From an uncultured Clostridia bacterium (GTDB lineage Bacteria; Bacillota; Clostridia; Christensenellales; Borkfalkiaceae): a DNA stretch of 64,000 nucleotides. Within the stretch, counting starts at the first letter, position 1. Every line of letters begins with the position of its first letter. Positions 1 to 8,831 of this stretch are shown here, in pieces. The stretch is taken from positions 1 to 64,000 of the forward strand of contig CAKQRD010000012.1 of assembly GCA_934271275.1 (NCBI GenBank). The letters are read 5' to 3'. Under the pieces are notes generated by a model. That model was not told where the DNA came from. It made no database searches and worked only from the letters and a program-made list of their open reading frames with translations. The position numbers and the translations under genes are program-made.

Positions 1-309
1 GTGCGATGACTTGCGCTCTTCGGTTTTCAGAGTCCGACGCCCACGCGACTTTCGTTCCGTAGACCGACGCTCTATCCGGCCAAAGCTAATGGTGCGTATT
101 AAGTTTTTTCTTGCTTGCGAGGGCGGACATACAAGTTCCGCAACAACTAAACCGACAAGTTTTTTCGTTGAACGCTTATCTATTTTATATCTTTTATCGG
201 GTTTTGTCAACCGTTATACGGGCTTAAAACAAAATCTTTGTCGCGTGGGCGCGATTTTTTTCGCGCCCACGCGTATCTCCTTCTCGTATCTCCTTCTCGT
301 ATCTCCTTC
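1..309. other. Intergenic left edge with degenerate tRNA-like sequence
   Basis: No gene is supported here. Read on the minus strand, positions 1-90 contain tRNA-like pieces: a GGATAGAGCGTCGG D-arm-like string, a CTACGGA loop as in tRNA-Arg(ACG), and GGACTCTGAAAACCG further on. The arms do not pair into a complete cloverleaf, so I read it as a degenerate or rearranged tRNA remnant, or part of a tRNA-tail repeat like those near 56.5 and 61.6 kb. A perfect 13-bp inverted repeat (242-254 with 261-273) follows alaS on its own strand and may be its terminator, though the T-tract behind it is weak. Confidence 0.3.
242..273 (-). terminator. Hairpin downstream of alaS
   Basis: Perfect 13-bp inverted repeat CGCGTGGGCGCGA / TCGCGCCCACGCG around a 6-nt loop. 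It lies 37 bp past the alaS stop codon in the direction of transcription. The downstream T-rich stretch is interrupted, so termination strength is uncertain. Confidence 0.5.
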
Positions 310-312
310 TTA
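274..312 (-). repeat. Three 13-bp tandem repeats at the alaS 3' end
   Basis: TATCTCCTTCTCG is repeated three times in tandem on the plus strand, the last copy diverging at its final base. On the alaS strand each copy reads GAAGGAGATACGA, a strong Shine-Dalgarno-like string, and the array begins at the stop codon. No open reading frame follows, so this is not a normal ribosome binding site. Confidence 0.75.
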
Positions 313-2130
313 CTTTAAGACGGCCTTTATTCTTCTTACGCCCGAAGACGAGCTTTCTTCCTTAACGATTTCAAAATGCCCGAGCTCCGCCGTGTTCGCC
401 GCGTGCGGTCCGCCGCAAATCTGTTTATCTACGCCCGCTATCGTATAAATCGACACAAGCTGATCTTCCGACGTCGGATTAAACACGCCGTACGCGCCTT
501 CTGCGACAGCTTTATTGTACGGTTCTTCCGTTCTGACGACGTCTATTTTTTTGTCGATGGCGTCGTTCACGAACTTTTCGAGTTCTTTCAGCTCTTCTTC
601 GGTCATTTTATGGTCGCAATTAAAGTCGAAACGCATTCTTTCTTCGTTAATATTCGAGCCTTTCTGTTCGGTTTTTTCGCCGAACATTTTACGAAGTCCC
701 GCGAGCATTATATGCGTTGCGGTATGGTAGCGCGCGGTGATTTCGTTTCTCTCGGTAAGTCCGCCCTTCGCTGCCGCCGCCTGCGCTTTGGAAAGCTCCT
801 GATGCGCTTTGAACGCTTCCTTAAAGCCCTCCTCGTCTACCGTAAGCCCGCGCTCTGCGGCAAGCTCGGTCGTAAGCTCTGCGGGGAAGCCGAACGTATC
901 GTATAATCTGAACGCCTGCTTGCCCGAAATGACCGTTTCCGGAACGTACGCGTGGTCTTTTGCCGCCATAAACGCGTTCTTTCTTTCGATGCCCGTCACG
1001 CATTTATCGAACTCTTTCATTCCCGAAACGAGCGTCGCCTCGAACTTTCTTATTTCTTTTCTTATCTCTTCTAAAATAAATTCTTCTTTTTCGACGAGCA
1101 AGGGATACGCTTCGTCGTAAACCTTTTCGATAAACACTTTCGCTACGCCCGTCATCTCTTCGGAGGGAATATCGAGGCTCTTGCAATACCTTATCGCGCG
1201 GCGTAAAAGTCTTCTTAAAATATATCCTGCGCCGGTGTTGGAGGGCAAAATCCCGTTCGCGTCGCCGATAAGCATAACCGAGGTGCGAACGTGATCCGAA
1301 ACGATTCTCATAGCCTTCCTTGCCTTTTCGTCCCCGTCGTAGTCTTTGCCGGAAACCTTTTCGAGATACTCTATCGCACCCGAAAACAAGTCTGTTTTAT
1401 ACCCGTCCGTAAGTCCGTTAAGGAACACGAGAAGCCTGTCGAGCCCGAAACCCGTATCCACGTTCTTATGGTCGAGTTCTTCGTACTTTCCGCCTTCTAA
1501 TTTTTTATACTGCATATACACGTCGTTACCGATTTCTACGTAGCGATTGCCCGTAAGAAAATCCGAAGAATCCTTACCTTCTTCTCTCGGATAAAACCAC
1601 TCGTTGTCCGGTCCGCAGGGCGTGCCGACCGTACCTTCTAATTCCCACCAGTTGTCCGACTTCGGGAGATAAAAAATATTTTCGGGTTTAATGCCGAGCG
1701 ATTTTAATAAAGAAGCCGTTTCCTCGTCGCGCGGGACGGAATCGTTCCCCTCGAAAACGGTGGAACAGATTTTTTCTTTGTCGAAGCCCAGAACTTTTGT
1801 CAAAAACTCGAAACTCCACGCGGTTTTTTCTTTTTTAAAGTAATCGCCGAGCGACCAGTTACCCATCATCTCGAAAAACGTGAAGTGCGTCGCGTCGCCG
1901 ACGGAGTCTATATCGACCGTCCTGACGCAACCCTGAACGTTGCATAGTCTTGTCTTTCCCGACGGGTGTTTTTTGCCGAGCAGGTACGGCATAAGGGGTT
2001 GCATTCCCGCTACGTTGAACATAACGCCCGTCGTGCCGTCGCCGATAAGCGATACCGCGCCTATATTAAGATGTCCGCGCTCTTCGTAAAACTTAATCCA
2101 TTTTTCTCTTAATTCTTTACTCGTAAACAT
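310..2130 (-). CDS. alaS: Alanine--tRNA ligase, short form without the C-Ala domain
   Basis: Charges tRNA-Ala with alanine in the cytoplasm. The 606-residue product has the class II catalytic region at the N-terminus (FTFFEMMGNWSLGDYF around residues 83-98), the tRNA-recognition middle region, and an editing domain carrying the zinc-site motifs HTATH (469-473) and CGGPH (572-576). Usual bacterial AlaRS is about 870 residues; this one stops right after the editing domain, so the C-terminal DHHA1-like C-Ala region is missing. It could be the sole AlaRS or a paralogue ('alanine--tRNA ligase-related'); another alaS elsewhere in the genome would decide. It is last in the leftward cysE-cysS-alaS group, 32 bp after cysS. 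Confidence 0.9.
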   Translation of the reverse strand: MFTSKELREKWIKFYEERGHLNIGAVSLIGDGTTGVMFNVAGMQPLMPYLLGKKHPSGKTRLCNVQGCVRTVDIDSVGDATHFTFFEMMGNWSLGDYFKKEKTAWSFEFLTKVLGFDKEKICSTVFEGNDSVPRDEETASLLKSLGIKPENIFYLPKSDNWWELEGTVGTPCGPDNEWFYPREEGKDSSDFLTGNRYVEIGNDVYMQYKKLEGGKYEELDHKNVDTGFGLDRLLVFLNGLTDGYKTDLFSGAIEYLEKVSGKDYDGDEKARKAMRIVSDHVRTSVMLIGDANGILPSNTGAGYILRRLLRRAIRYCKSLDIPSEEMTGVAKVFIEKVYDEAYPLLVEKEEFILEEIRKEIRKFEATLVSGMKEFDKCVTGIERKNAFMAAKDHAYVPETVISGKQAFRLYDTFGFPAELTTELAAERGLTVDEEGFKEAFKAHQELSKAQAAAAKGGLTERNEITARYHTATHIMLAGLRKMFGEKTEQKGSNINEERMRFDFNCDHKMTEEELKELEKFVNDAIDKKIDVVRTEEPYNKAVAEGAYGVFNPTSEDQLVSIYTIAGVDKQICGGPHAANTAELGHFEIVKEESSSSGVRRIKAVLK

Positions 2131-2162
2131 ATAGTAGTCCTTCTTCGGTTATATTTAATCGG

Positions 2163-3563
2163 TTATTTCTTTATAAGCTCGTAACCGTCTTTCACGTCTT
2201 TAACTTCGTACCCCGCGGCGGAAATTTCGTTCCGCAATTCGTCCGAGCGCGCGTAATCTTTATTCTTTCTTGCAAGAAGCCGTTCTTCGGCAAGCGCGAT
2301 TATCTCTTTCGGGACAACCGATTCTGCGGTCTTTTCCTTTTCTTCCGCACGTTTTACGAACTCCTCGGGAACTTCTTTGAACAGTCCTAAAAGCGAATAC
2401 GTCTTTTTAACCTGATTTAAATCCGCTCCGACCGACTTATCCCCCGCGCGAAGCTTTGCCTTTATCGACTTAAAGAAGCCGAACAAATCCGAAAGCGCGA
2501 GCGCGGTGTTGAAATCGTCGTCCATCGCCCTGTCGAACGCCTCGTCTATTGCCTCGTTTTCGCCCGCAAGCTCTATGCCCGCCTCTTTTGCGGCAACAAA
2601 AGATTTATAAAATTCCGTCATGTGTTTTTCCGCTTCCGGAAAAAGTTTGTCGGTAACGTTTATATCCCCGCGATAGTTGGTAGAAAGCAAAGCGAATTTT
2701 ATCGTTTCCGCCGAATATTCGTCCAGAAGGTCGTGAAGGAGAAGGCTGTTTCCGAGCGACTTGCTCATTTTCTGCCCGTTCACCTTGATAAGCCCGTTGT
2801 GAATCCAGTATTTTACAAACCGCTTGCCCGTTAAGGCTTCCGTCTGAGCGATTTCGTTTTCGTGATGCGGAAAAATAAGGTCCCTGCCGCCGCCGTGAAC
2901 GTCTATCTGTTCGCCGAACGTTTTATAGTTCATTGCGGAACACTCTATATGCCAGCCGGGGCGACCTTTCCCCCAAGGCGACTCCCAGAAAGGTTCTCCT
3001 TCTTTTGCGGATTTCCACAGCGCGAAGTCGAGCGGATTTTTCTTTAACTCGTCGTTATCCACGCGCACGCCGTTCATGGCGTCCTCTAAATTTCTGTGCG
3101 ACAACGCGCCGTAAGAAGGGAAGCTGTCTACCGAAAAATAAACGTCGCCTTTCGCCGTCGGGTATGCGTGACCTTTTTCGATAAGTTTTTTTACGAACTC
3201 TATAATGTCGCCGATACATTCGGTGGCTTTTATCCACACGTTGGGATCGTCTACTTTAAGACGGCGCATTTCCGCGTCCGTTTTCTTTATCATTTCCGCC
3301 GCATAAGTCGCCGCGGGTATCCCCGTTTCGTTGGACTTCGCGATGATCTTATCGTCTACGTCGGTATAATTTCTCGCGTAAGTAACGGCGTAACCCTTTT
3401 TTTCCAGATATTTTCTTATAATATCGTAAATTATTGCCTGATATGCGTGACCTATGTGCGCTTCGCCCGACACCGTGATGCCGCACGCGTACATTTTGAC
3501 TTTGCCTGCCTCTAACGGTTCAAAATCCTGTTTCGTTCCCGAAAGGGTGTTATATATTCTCAT
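2163..3563 (-). CDS. cysS: Cysteine--tRNA ligase
   Basis: Class I synthetase charging tRNA-Cys. It has the HIGH signature at residues 36-39, the KMSKS loop at 265-269, and zinc-ligand positions C27, C208 and the HH pair near 233-234. At 466 residues it is full length. The start ATG overlaps the end of cysE by 14 bp, which suggests translational coupling. The pairing of cysE with cysS is a classical Firmicute arrangement linking cysteine synthesis to its charging. No T-box leader is visible in the short space upstream of cysE, unlike the Bacillus operon. Confidence 0.97.
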   Translation of the reverse strand: MRIYNTLSGTKQDFEPLEAGKVKMYACGITVSGEAHIGHAYQAIIYDIIRKYLEKKGYAVTYARNYTDVDDKIIAKSNETGIPAATYAAEMIKKTDAEMRRLKVDDPNVWIKATECIGDIIEFVKKLIEKGHAYPTAKGDVYFSVDSFPSYGALSHRNLEDAMNGVRVDNDELKKNPLDFALWKSAKEGEPFWESPWGKGRPGWHIECSAMNYKTFGEQIDVHGGGRDLIFPHHENEIAQTEALTGKRFVKYWIHNGLIKVNGQKMSKSLGNSLLLHDLLDEYSAETIKFALLSTNYRGDINVTDKLFPEAEKHMTEFYKSFVAAKEAGIELAGENEAIDEAFDRAMDDDFNTALALSDLFGFFKSIKAKLRAGDKSVGADLNQVKKTYSLLGLFKEVPEEFVKRAEEKEKTAESVVPKEIIALAEERLLARKNKDYARSDELRNEISAAGYEVKDVKDGYELIKK

Positions 3564-4233
3564 TTTCGCTTCCTTTTTCAGGTTCTTTTTCTTCTTTTTT
3601 AAGCTCGTTTTTAAGTTTTTCGAGTTCTTCTTTCAACGAGAAAACTTCGTCGCGGAGATGGCAGACCTCCTCCTGAATGGGGTCGCACTTTTCCTGCTCT
3701 AAATTGCAGACTTTTTCGCCGTTTATCCTTACCACTATTCCGGGGACGCCGACTACCGTTGCGTACGGCGGAACTTCTTTAAGAACGACCGCGCCCGCGC
3801 CTATTCTCGCGTATTCGCCGACCGTGAATCCGCCGAGTATCTTCGCGCCGGAACTTATCATAACGCCCTTTTTTATCGTCGGGTGGCGCTTTCCCTTTTC
3901 CTTACCCGTACCGCCGAGCGTTACGCCCTGATAAATAACGACGTCCTCTTCTATTTCCGCGGTTTCGCCTATAACAACGCCCGCGCCGTGGTCTATGAAC
4001 ACGCCGCCCGCTATTTTTGCCGCGGGGTGAATTTCTATCCCCGTAAAGAACTTCGCCGTCTGACTTAACATTCTCGCGAGAAGTTTAAAGCGGATTTTAT
4101 AGAAAAAATGCGCGACTCTGTGCCACGAAAGCGCATGCACTCCCGAATAAGTCAACCATATTTCAAACTTGTTGCGCGCCGCAGGATCGTACTTTTTTGC
4201 CGCCCTTATGTCCGCGCGTAATCTTTTAAACAT
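3550..4233 (-). CDS. cysE: Serine O-acetyltransferase
   Basis: Acetylates L-serine with acetyl-CoA to O-acetylserine, the first committed step of cysteine synthesis. The 227-residue protein has an N-terminal helical region and a left-handed beta-helix of hexapeptide repeats including IDHGAGVVIGETAEI and the GKRHPTIKKG loop typical of SATs. After the beta-helix comes an unusual highly charged, Glu/Lys-rich tail of about 40 residues predicted to form a coiled coil. The 3' end overlaps cysS, so both are read from one message. Confidence 0.93.
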   Translation of the reverse strand: MFKRLRADIRAAKKYDPAARNKFEIWLTYSGVHALSWHRVAHFFYKIRFKLLARMLSQTAKFFTGIEIHPAAKIAGGVFIDHGAGVVIGETAEIEEDVVIYQGVTLGGTGKEKGKRHPTIKKGVMISSGAKILGGFTVGEYARIGAGAVVLKEVPPYATVVGVPGIVVRINGEKVCNLEQEKCDPIQEEVCHLRDEVFSLKEELEKLKNELKKEEKEPEKGSENENI

Positions 4234-4307
4234 ATTATACCTCGTTTAATTTTTCGGGGGCGAGGCTTTGCCCCTGTTCTTGTTAACGCTTTTGCTTTTT
4301 TGCGCCG
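4233..4307 (-). terminator. Possible hairpin between deoR and cysE
   Basis: On the minus strand GGGGC-AAAGCCTC-GCCCC is followed by an A/T-rich stretch. It may end or attenuate the deoR transcript before cysE; with only five G-C pairs it is a weak call. Confidence 0.35.
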
Positions 4308-5066
4308 CTAAACGACTTCTACCCCCGCTTCCGTGACGGCTTCTTTAATTTCCTTGGGGAAATTTTTATCCGTAACCATACAGTTTACGTCTTTAAGCTC
4401 CGCAAAGGTGTACGGGGTTTTCTTGTTCACCTTGCTGCTGTCTAAAAGCATTATGACTTTATCCGCTTTTTTTATGACGGCGCGCTTCACGTCAGCTTCC
4501 GATTGACTTCCGCAAGTGAAAAAACCGCCCTCTCTGATAAAGCCCGTAGCAGTCATCACCGCTATCTGAATGTTTATTTTTTCTATAAAATCAAGACACG
4601 TTCCGCCGACGGTTATAAAATTATTGCGTTTTAAGTCGCCGCCGAGAATTGCGACGTTAGGCTTTTCTTTTCTTAAAACCGTTTCCGCAATGACGAAAGC
4701 GTTGGTTAAAACGTAGAAATTTTCGTCGGGAAGCGCGCGCGCGAAATAGGTGGTGGTCGATCCGCCGTCTATGAACAAACAGCTGTTTTTCTCTATGATT
4801 CCCGCCGCCTTTTCGGCAATCTCGATTTTTTCCGCGGCGTTATAATTGACGCGTTCGGAAAAATCCGCTTCCTTTGCGCGGAGAACCGAGTTGACGGAGA
4901 TAGCTCCGCCCGAAACGCGCAAAACGGCGTTAGCCATTTCGAGACGGTTAAGGTCGCGGCGAATGGTCATCGAGGAAACGTCCGGAAAAGCACATTCGAG
5001 TTCGTGAAGCGTTACCTTTCCGTTTTTATCGATAAATTCTTTAAGCTGAAAAAGTCTGTCTTTCAT
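4308..5066 (-). CDS. DeoR/GlpR-family transcriptional regulator
   Basis: A 252-residue regulator with the family's N-terminal winged helix-turn-helix (VSSMTIRRDLNRLE near 30-43) and the C-terminal sugar-phosphate sensor domain, including the DGGSTTTYFA phosphate-binding loop and the late DSSK motif. Such proteins usually repress sugar catabolism genes and are relieved by a phosphorylated sugar. No sugar operon is adjacent: it lies between divergent serS and the cysteine genes, so its target cannot be read from context. It is transcribed away from the serS promoter. Confidence 0.9.
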   Translation of the reverse strand: MKDRLFQLKEFIDKNGKVTLHELECAFPDVSSMTIRRDLNRLEMANAVLRVSGGAISVNSVLRAKEADFSERVNYNAAEKIEIAEKAAGIIEKNSCLFIDGGSTTTYFARALPDENFYVLTNAFVIAETVLRKEKPNVAILGGDLKRNNFITVGGTCLDFIEKINIQIAVMTATGFIREGGFFTCGSQSEADVKRAVIKKADKVIMLLDSSKVNKKTPYTFAELKDVNCMVTDKNFPKEIKEAVTEAGVEVV

Positions 5067-5181
5067 ACGTTTTATTTTATCACCTGCGCGGCGGTTTTTG
5101 CAAGGAAATTAAGCTCGGTTTACGGATTAGTTGTTAATTTTTTTCATTTTGAAAAATTTTAACCGCCGAAATTTGTTCTTT

Positions 5182-5205
5182 CCCCGAAAATTCGGGGCGT
5201 TTTTA
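5182..5205 (+). terminator. Hairpin with T-rich tail in the deoR-serS divergent region
   Basis: CCCCGAAAATTCGGGG followed by CGTTTTTA. It has terminator form on the plus strand, but nothing upstream is transcribed rightward. It sits immediately before the serS -35 box, so it may isolate the promoter or be coincidental. Confidence 0.35.
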
Positions 5206-5234
5206 TTGATTTATCCGATTAAAACAAGTATAAT
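5206..5234 (+). promoter_or_regulatory. serS promoter, sigma-A type
   Basis: TTGATT (5206-5211), 17-bp spacer, TATAAT (5229-5234). The start codon is 46 bp downstream, leaving no room for a T-box leader. Confidence 0.75.
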
Positions 5235-5279
5235 GATATACGAACAGAATCGAGGGTTTTCCTCGTTACGGAGATTTTT

Positions 5280-6560
5280 ATGTTAGACCTTAAAAGAATA
5301 AAGGAAGAAAAAGAAAAAATTACCGAGCTTCTCGCAAGAAAGGGCTTTAAGGCGGATTTCGATACCATTCTTTCTCTCGACGAAAAGAGAAGAACGGCGA
5401 TTGCGGAAGCGGAGGGTTATAAAGCGGAAAGAAACAAGGTTTCGGCGGAAATTCCCGCGCTCAAAAAAGCGGGCAAGCCCGTGGACGGAATCTTTGCCGA
5501 AATGCGCGAACTCGGCGATAAAATTTCGGAATGCGACCGCGTGGCAAAAGAATACGACGAACAGGTTTTTAACCTTCTCGCCGCGTATCCTAATATCCCC
5601 GACGAGGATCTTCTCGGCGGAGAAAAAGAAAACAACAAGGTTATTAAAATCGTAGGAGAAAAGCCTTCGTTCGATTTTCCTATGCAAAATCACGTCGATT
5701 TATGCACAAAACTCGGAATTATCGATTACACGCGCGGGACGAAGCTTTCGGGCGGCGGTTTCTGGCTCTATCGCGGAGACGGCGCAAGGCTCGAATGGGC
5801 GCTCCTTAATTTCTTCGTGCAGGAACATTTAAAAGACGGCTACGAATTTATTCTTCCCCCTCATCAACTCGGATATAACTGCGGTTTCGGCGCGGGACAA
5901 TTCCCCAAATTCGCAGACGAGGTATACTGGCTCGACTGCGACGAAGACAGAATGAAAAACCGTTTTATGCTCCCCACGGCGGAAACGGCGCTCGTCAATA
6001 TGTACTCGGGCGAAATTCTCCCCGAAGAAAAGCTCCCGATGAAATTCTTCGCCTATACACCTTGCTACCGCAAGGAAGCGGGTTCTTACCGTGCGGAAGA
6101 ACGCGGCATGATAAGAGGACATCAGTTCAACAAGGTGGAAATGGTTCAGTACGCGCACCCCGCTCGCAGCAAAGAGGCGTTTGAGGAACTCGTGAACAAA
6201 GCCGCTTCTTTAATAGAAAAATTAGGCTTGCATTTCAGAATAAGCAAGCTTGCGGCGGGCGACTGCTCCGCTTCTATGGCGAGGACTTACGATATAGAAG
6301 TCTGGATTCCTTCTATGGGAATTTATAAAGAAGTCAGCTCGGTTTCCAACGCGAACGACTATCAGGCAAGAAGAAACAATACCAAATTCCGCGACAGCAA
6401 AACGGGCAAAACTGCGTTCGTGCATACGCTTAACGGTTCGGGACTTGCGACTTCCCGCGTGTTCCCCGCGATTATCGAACAGTATCAGAACGCGGACGGC
6501 AGCGTGACTATCCCCGAGGTTTTAAGACCGTTTATGGGCGGACAGGAAATCATCAAATAA
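5280..6560 (+). CDS. serS: Serine--tRNA ligase
   Basis: Charges tRNA-Ser and tRNA-Sec. The 426-residue enzyme has the N-terminal long coiled-coil arm that grips the variable arm of tRNA-Ser (about 25-105), motif 2 (FAYTPCYRKEAGSYRAEERG, then MIRGHQFNKVEM), and motif 3 with NGSGLATSRVFPAIIEQYQ near the C-terminus. Length is normal. The start ATG has ACGGAG about 8 nt upstream. It is a single-gene unit with its own promoter and terminator. Confidence 0.97.
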   Translation: MLDLKRIKEEKEKITELLARKGFKADFDTILSLDEKRRTAIAEAEGYKAERNKVSAEIPALKKAGKPVDGIFAEMRELGDKISECDRVAKEYDEQVFNLLAAYPNIPDEDLLGGEKENNKVIKIVGEKPSFDFPMQNHVDLCTKLGIIDYTRGTKLSGGGFWLYRGDGARLEWALLNFFVQEHLKDGYEFILPPHQLGYNCGFGAGQFPKFADEVYWLDCDEDRMKNRFMLPTAETALVNMYSGEILPEEKLPMKFFAYTPCYRKEAGSYRAEERGMIRGHQFNKVEMVQYAHPARSKEAFEELVNKAASLIEKLGLHFRISKLAAGDCSASMARTYDIEVWIPSMGIYKEVSSVSNANDYQARRNNTKFRDSKTGKTAFVHTLNGSGLATSRVFPAIIEQYQNADGSVTIPEVLRPFMGGQEIIK

Positions 6561-6581
6561 CCTTAAACAACGAAACATCAC

Positions 6582-6626
6582 AAAACCCCTGCGATACCGA
6601 GAAATTCGGGAATCGCAGGGGTTTTT
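6582..6626 (+). terminator. Bidirectional terminator between serS and the ABC operon
   Basis: AAAACCCCTGCGAT pairs with ATCGCAGGGGTTTTT across a 16-nt loop; T-tracts on both strands serve the convergent serS and permease genes. Confidence 0.85.
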
Positions 6627-6642
6627 CTTTTCGTAAAATCGT

Positions 6643-7629
6643 TTATCTTTCTTCTCTGAAATAATTCGTGCCGAGAGCCGCGGGCGGCTGAACGCTCTTA
6701 CTTCCGAAGATACTCGTTATGATAAGCACTATTATCGTAACGACGTACGGCAAGAGTTTGATAAGCTCCTGTTGACCTAACGTGCTTAATCCGGTTATCT
6801 TGATGCCGAGAATATACAGAGCGCCGAATACTATAGAGCCTAATATGGCGAGGTCGGGCTTCCACATCGTGAATATAACGAGAGCGATGGCAAGCCAGCC
6901 GAAAGCCTGTATAGTCATAGTGTTGTCGAACGTTCCGCAGTTATAATCGAGGACGTAAAACAGTCCGCCGAGTCCCGCAATCGCGCTTCCTATAAGTATC
7001 GCGCCGTATTTATATGCGGTTACATTTATGCCGACCGCGTCCGCCGTGGCGGGGTTTTCGCCGACCGCGCGGAGTCTTAATCCCGTTTTCGTCTTTTTAA
7101 GGAACAGCGCCGCGACTATCGCAAGAGCTATCGCAAAATAAACGAGTATGCCGTGCGATAAGAATATTTTACCGAACGCGCCGAGGTTATCCGCAAACGG
7201 AAGGTACCCTTTTATTTTGGTGCTTGCAACCGCAAGAAGAGATCTCGCGTTCGTCACCGCGGCAAACAGTCTGTTCATAATAAATTGTGAAAAGCCCGCG
7301 CCGAACGTGGTGAGCGCAAGCCCCACGACGTTCTGGTTAGCTCTTAACGTGACGGTCAGAAACGCGTAAATCGCGCCGCCGAACGCCGCAAAAAGGCAAG
7401 CTCCGAATATCACCGCAAGAAGGATGATTATATAACTGCCGTCGGCAGGATCCGCAAGCGTTTTCATATAAGAAACGACCATAAAGCAACCGCCCGCAAC
7501 GCCCATACACATTATGCCCGGTATTCCGAGGTTAAGATGTCCCGATTTTTCGGTTATTATTTCCCCGATCGAGCCGAACAAAAACACGACGCCTATGGAG
7601 ATTGCTCCCACTATAAGTCCTACTAACAT
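6643..7629 (-). CDS. Nucleoside ABC transporter permease, YufQ/NupQ type
   Basis: A 328-residue membrane protein with about nine hydrophobic segments and the BPD_transp_2 signature region GLRLRAVGENPATADAVGIN, which contacts the ATPase. It is the second permease of a BMP-type nucleoside uptake system. The start overlaps the end of the first permease by 7 bp. It is the last gene in the riboswitch-controlled operon and is followed by a bidirectional terminator. Confidence 0.9.
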   Translation of the reverse strand: MLVGLIVGAISIGVVFLFGSIGEIITEKSGHLNLGIPGIMCMGVAGGCFMVVSYMKTLADPADGSYIIILLAVIFGACLFAAFGGAIYAFLTVTLRANQNVVGLALTTFGAGFSQFIMNRLFAAVTNARSLLAVASTKIKGYLPFADNLGAFGKIFLSHGILVYFAIALAIVAALFLKKTKTGLRLRAVGENPATADAVGINVTAYKYGAILIGSAIAGLGGLFYVLDYNCGTFDNTMTIQAFGWLAIALVIFTMWKPDLAILGSIVFGALYILGIKITGLSTLGQQELIKLLPYVVTIIVLIITSIFGSKSVQPPAALGTNYFREER

Positions 7630-8831
7630 TTTTCGTCCTCCTTCTTTGCTTCGCCGCCGTCTTCTTTAAGGTTTTCCGTGCCGCTTGTTTCCGTTTCGAC
7701 CTTTTCCGCTTTATCGTTTTCCGCGACGTCCCCGCTCAGAACCTTTTTCTTACGAATATTGAGCGCGTAGTAAACGAAAAACTCGCAGCCGATTATACAG
7801 AAGTACATAATACCGACAATCATATTCGCAACCGAGCTGTCCGATACTTGAACGACCGTCTGCAACTCCGCCATACCCTGCGTCATAAAAATTATGCCGA
7901 ACGAGGAAGCTATCGCGCAGAGCGGATTCATTTTGGCGATCCACACCGCGATTATAGCGGTAAATCCGAGGTTTTGCGCCGTTTCCGAAGAAACCGTATG
8001 GTCCATAGCCCCCGCAATCAGAAAGCCTATAAGCCCGCAGAGCGCGCCCGAAAGCGCAAGCGTTCTTATTATCGTCTTTTTAACGTTTATGCCTATATAT
8101 CTCGCGGTGTTTTCGCTTTCGCCGACGACCGACGCCTCGAAGCCGTGCTTGGTATACTTCATATACACGAACATCGCCGCGCACATCAACGCCGCTACTA
8201 TTATGATAAGAAGGAAGTCGTTCCCGCCTATTCGGGGAAGGTGCGCGACCTTAACCGTGGCAAGCGAGCCGGATGCAAACGGACCGCTCCACTCCTTTAT
8301 GAAATATACGACGAGTCCCGAAGCGATATAGTTCATCATAAGCGTAAAAAGCGATTCGTTCGTTTTGAAAAACGCCTTGAACACCGCGGGAATCGCCGCC
8401 CACAGCGCGCCGCAAAGCACCGCCGAAACGAGCATTATAAGCCACACGACCGCGTCGGGCATTCTGCCGCCGTAATTACGCATACACGCTATCGTTACGA
8501 GCGCGCCGATAAGCACCTGCCCGTTGCCTCCGAGATTCCAGAATTTCATTTTGAACGCGGGAATGAGCGCGCAGCCTACGCCGAGCAAAAGCGCGGTATT
8601 CTGCAAAAGAAGCCATCTTTTTCTTTCCGTGCCGAAGCTGCCCTTAAACAAAGAGGTTATAACAACCCACGGGTTGCCTTTTTCTTTATAGCAAATCGCG
8701 CAGATAACGCAACACACGAAAAGCCCCGTTAAAAACGCGATAACCCTTGCGAGTATCTGTCTTTTTACCGAAATTTCCGTTCTCTTGGTAACGTGGAATA
8801 AAGGTTCGCGAACGATTTTTTCGTTATTCAT
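7623..8831 (-). CDS. Nucleoside ABC transporter permease, YufP/NupP type
   Basis: A 402-residue BPD_transp_2 permease with the coupling signature KHGFEASVVGESENTARYIGIN. About eight to ten hydrophobic helices are visible between residues 30 and 355. The last 45 residues form an acidic Lys/Glu tail that follows the final helix. It overlaps the ATPase gene (8 bp) upstream and the second permease (7 bp) downstream, as expected for a tightly coupled transporter operon. Confidence 0.9.
   Translation of the reverse strand: MNNEKIVREPLFHVTKRTEISVKRQILARVIAFLTGLFVCCVICAICYKEKGNPWVVITSLFKGSFGTERKRWLLLQNTALLLGVGCALIPAFKMKFWNLGGNGQVLIGALVTIACMRNYGGRMPDAVVWLIMLVSAVLCGALWAAIPAVFKAFFKTNESLFTLMMNYIASGLVVYFIKEWSGPFASGSLATVKVAHLPRIGGNDFLLIIIVAALMCAAMFVYMKYTKHGFEASVVGESENTARYIGINVKKTIIRTLALSGALCGLIGFLIAGAMDHTVSSETAQNLGFTAIIAVWIAKMNPLCAIASSFGIIFMTQGMAELQTVVQVSDSSVANMIVGIMYFCIIGCEFFVYYALNIRKKKVLSGDVAENDKAEKVETETSGTENLKEDGGEAKKEDEKC

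Noticed and set aside
5067..5279. T-box leader for serS, and likewise for cysE-cysS and alaS
   Set aside because: The serS leader is under 50 nt and the other upstream gaps are too short for a specifier stem and T-box sequence.
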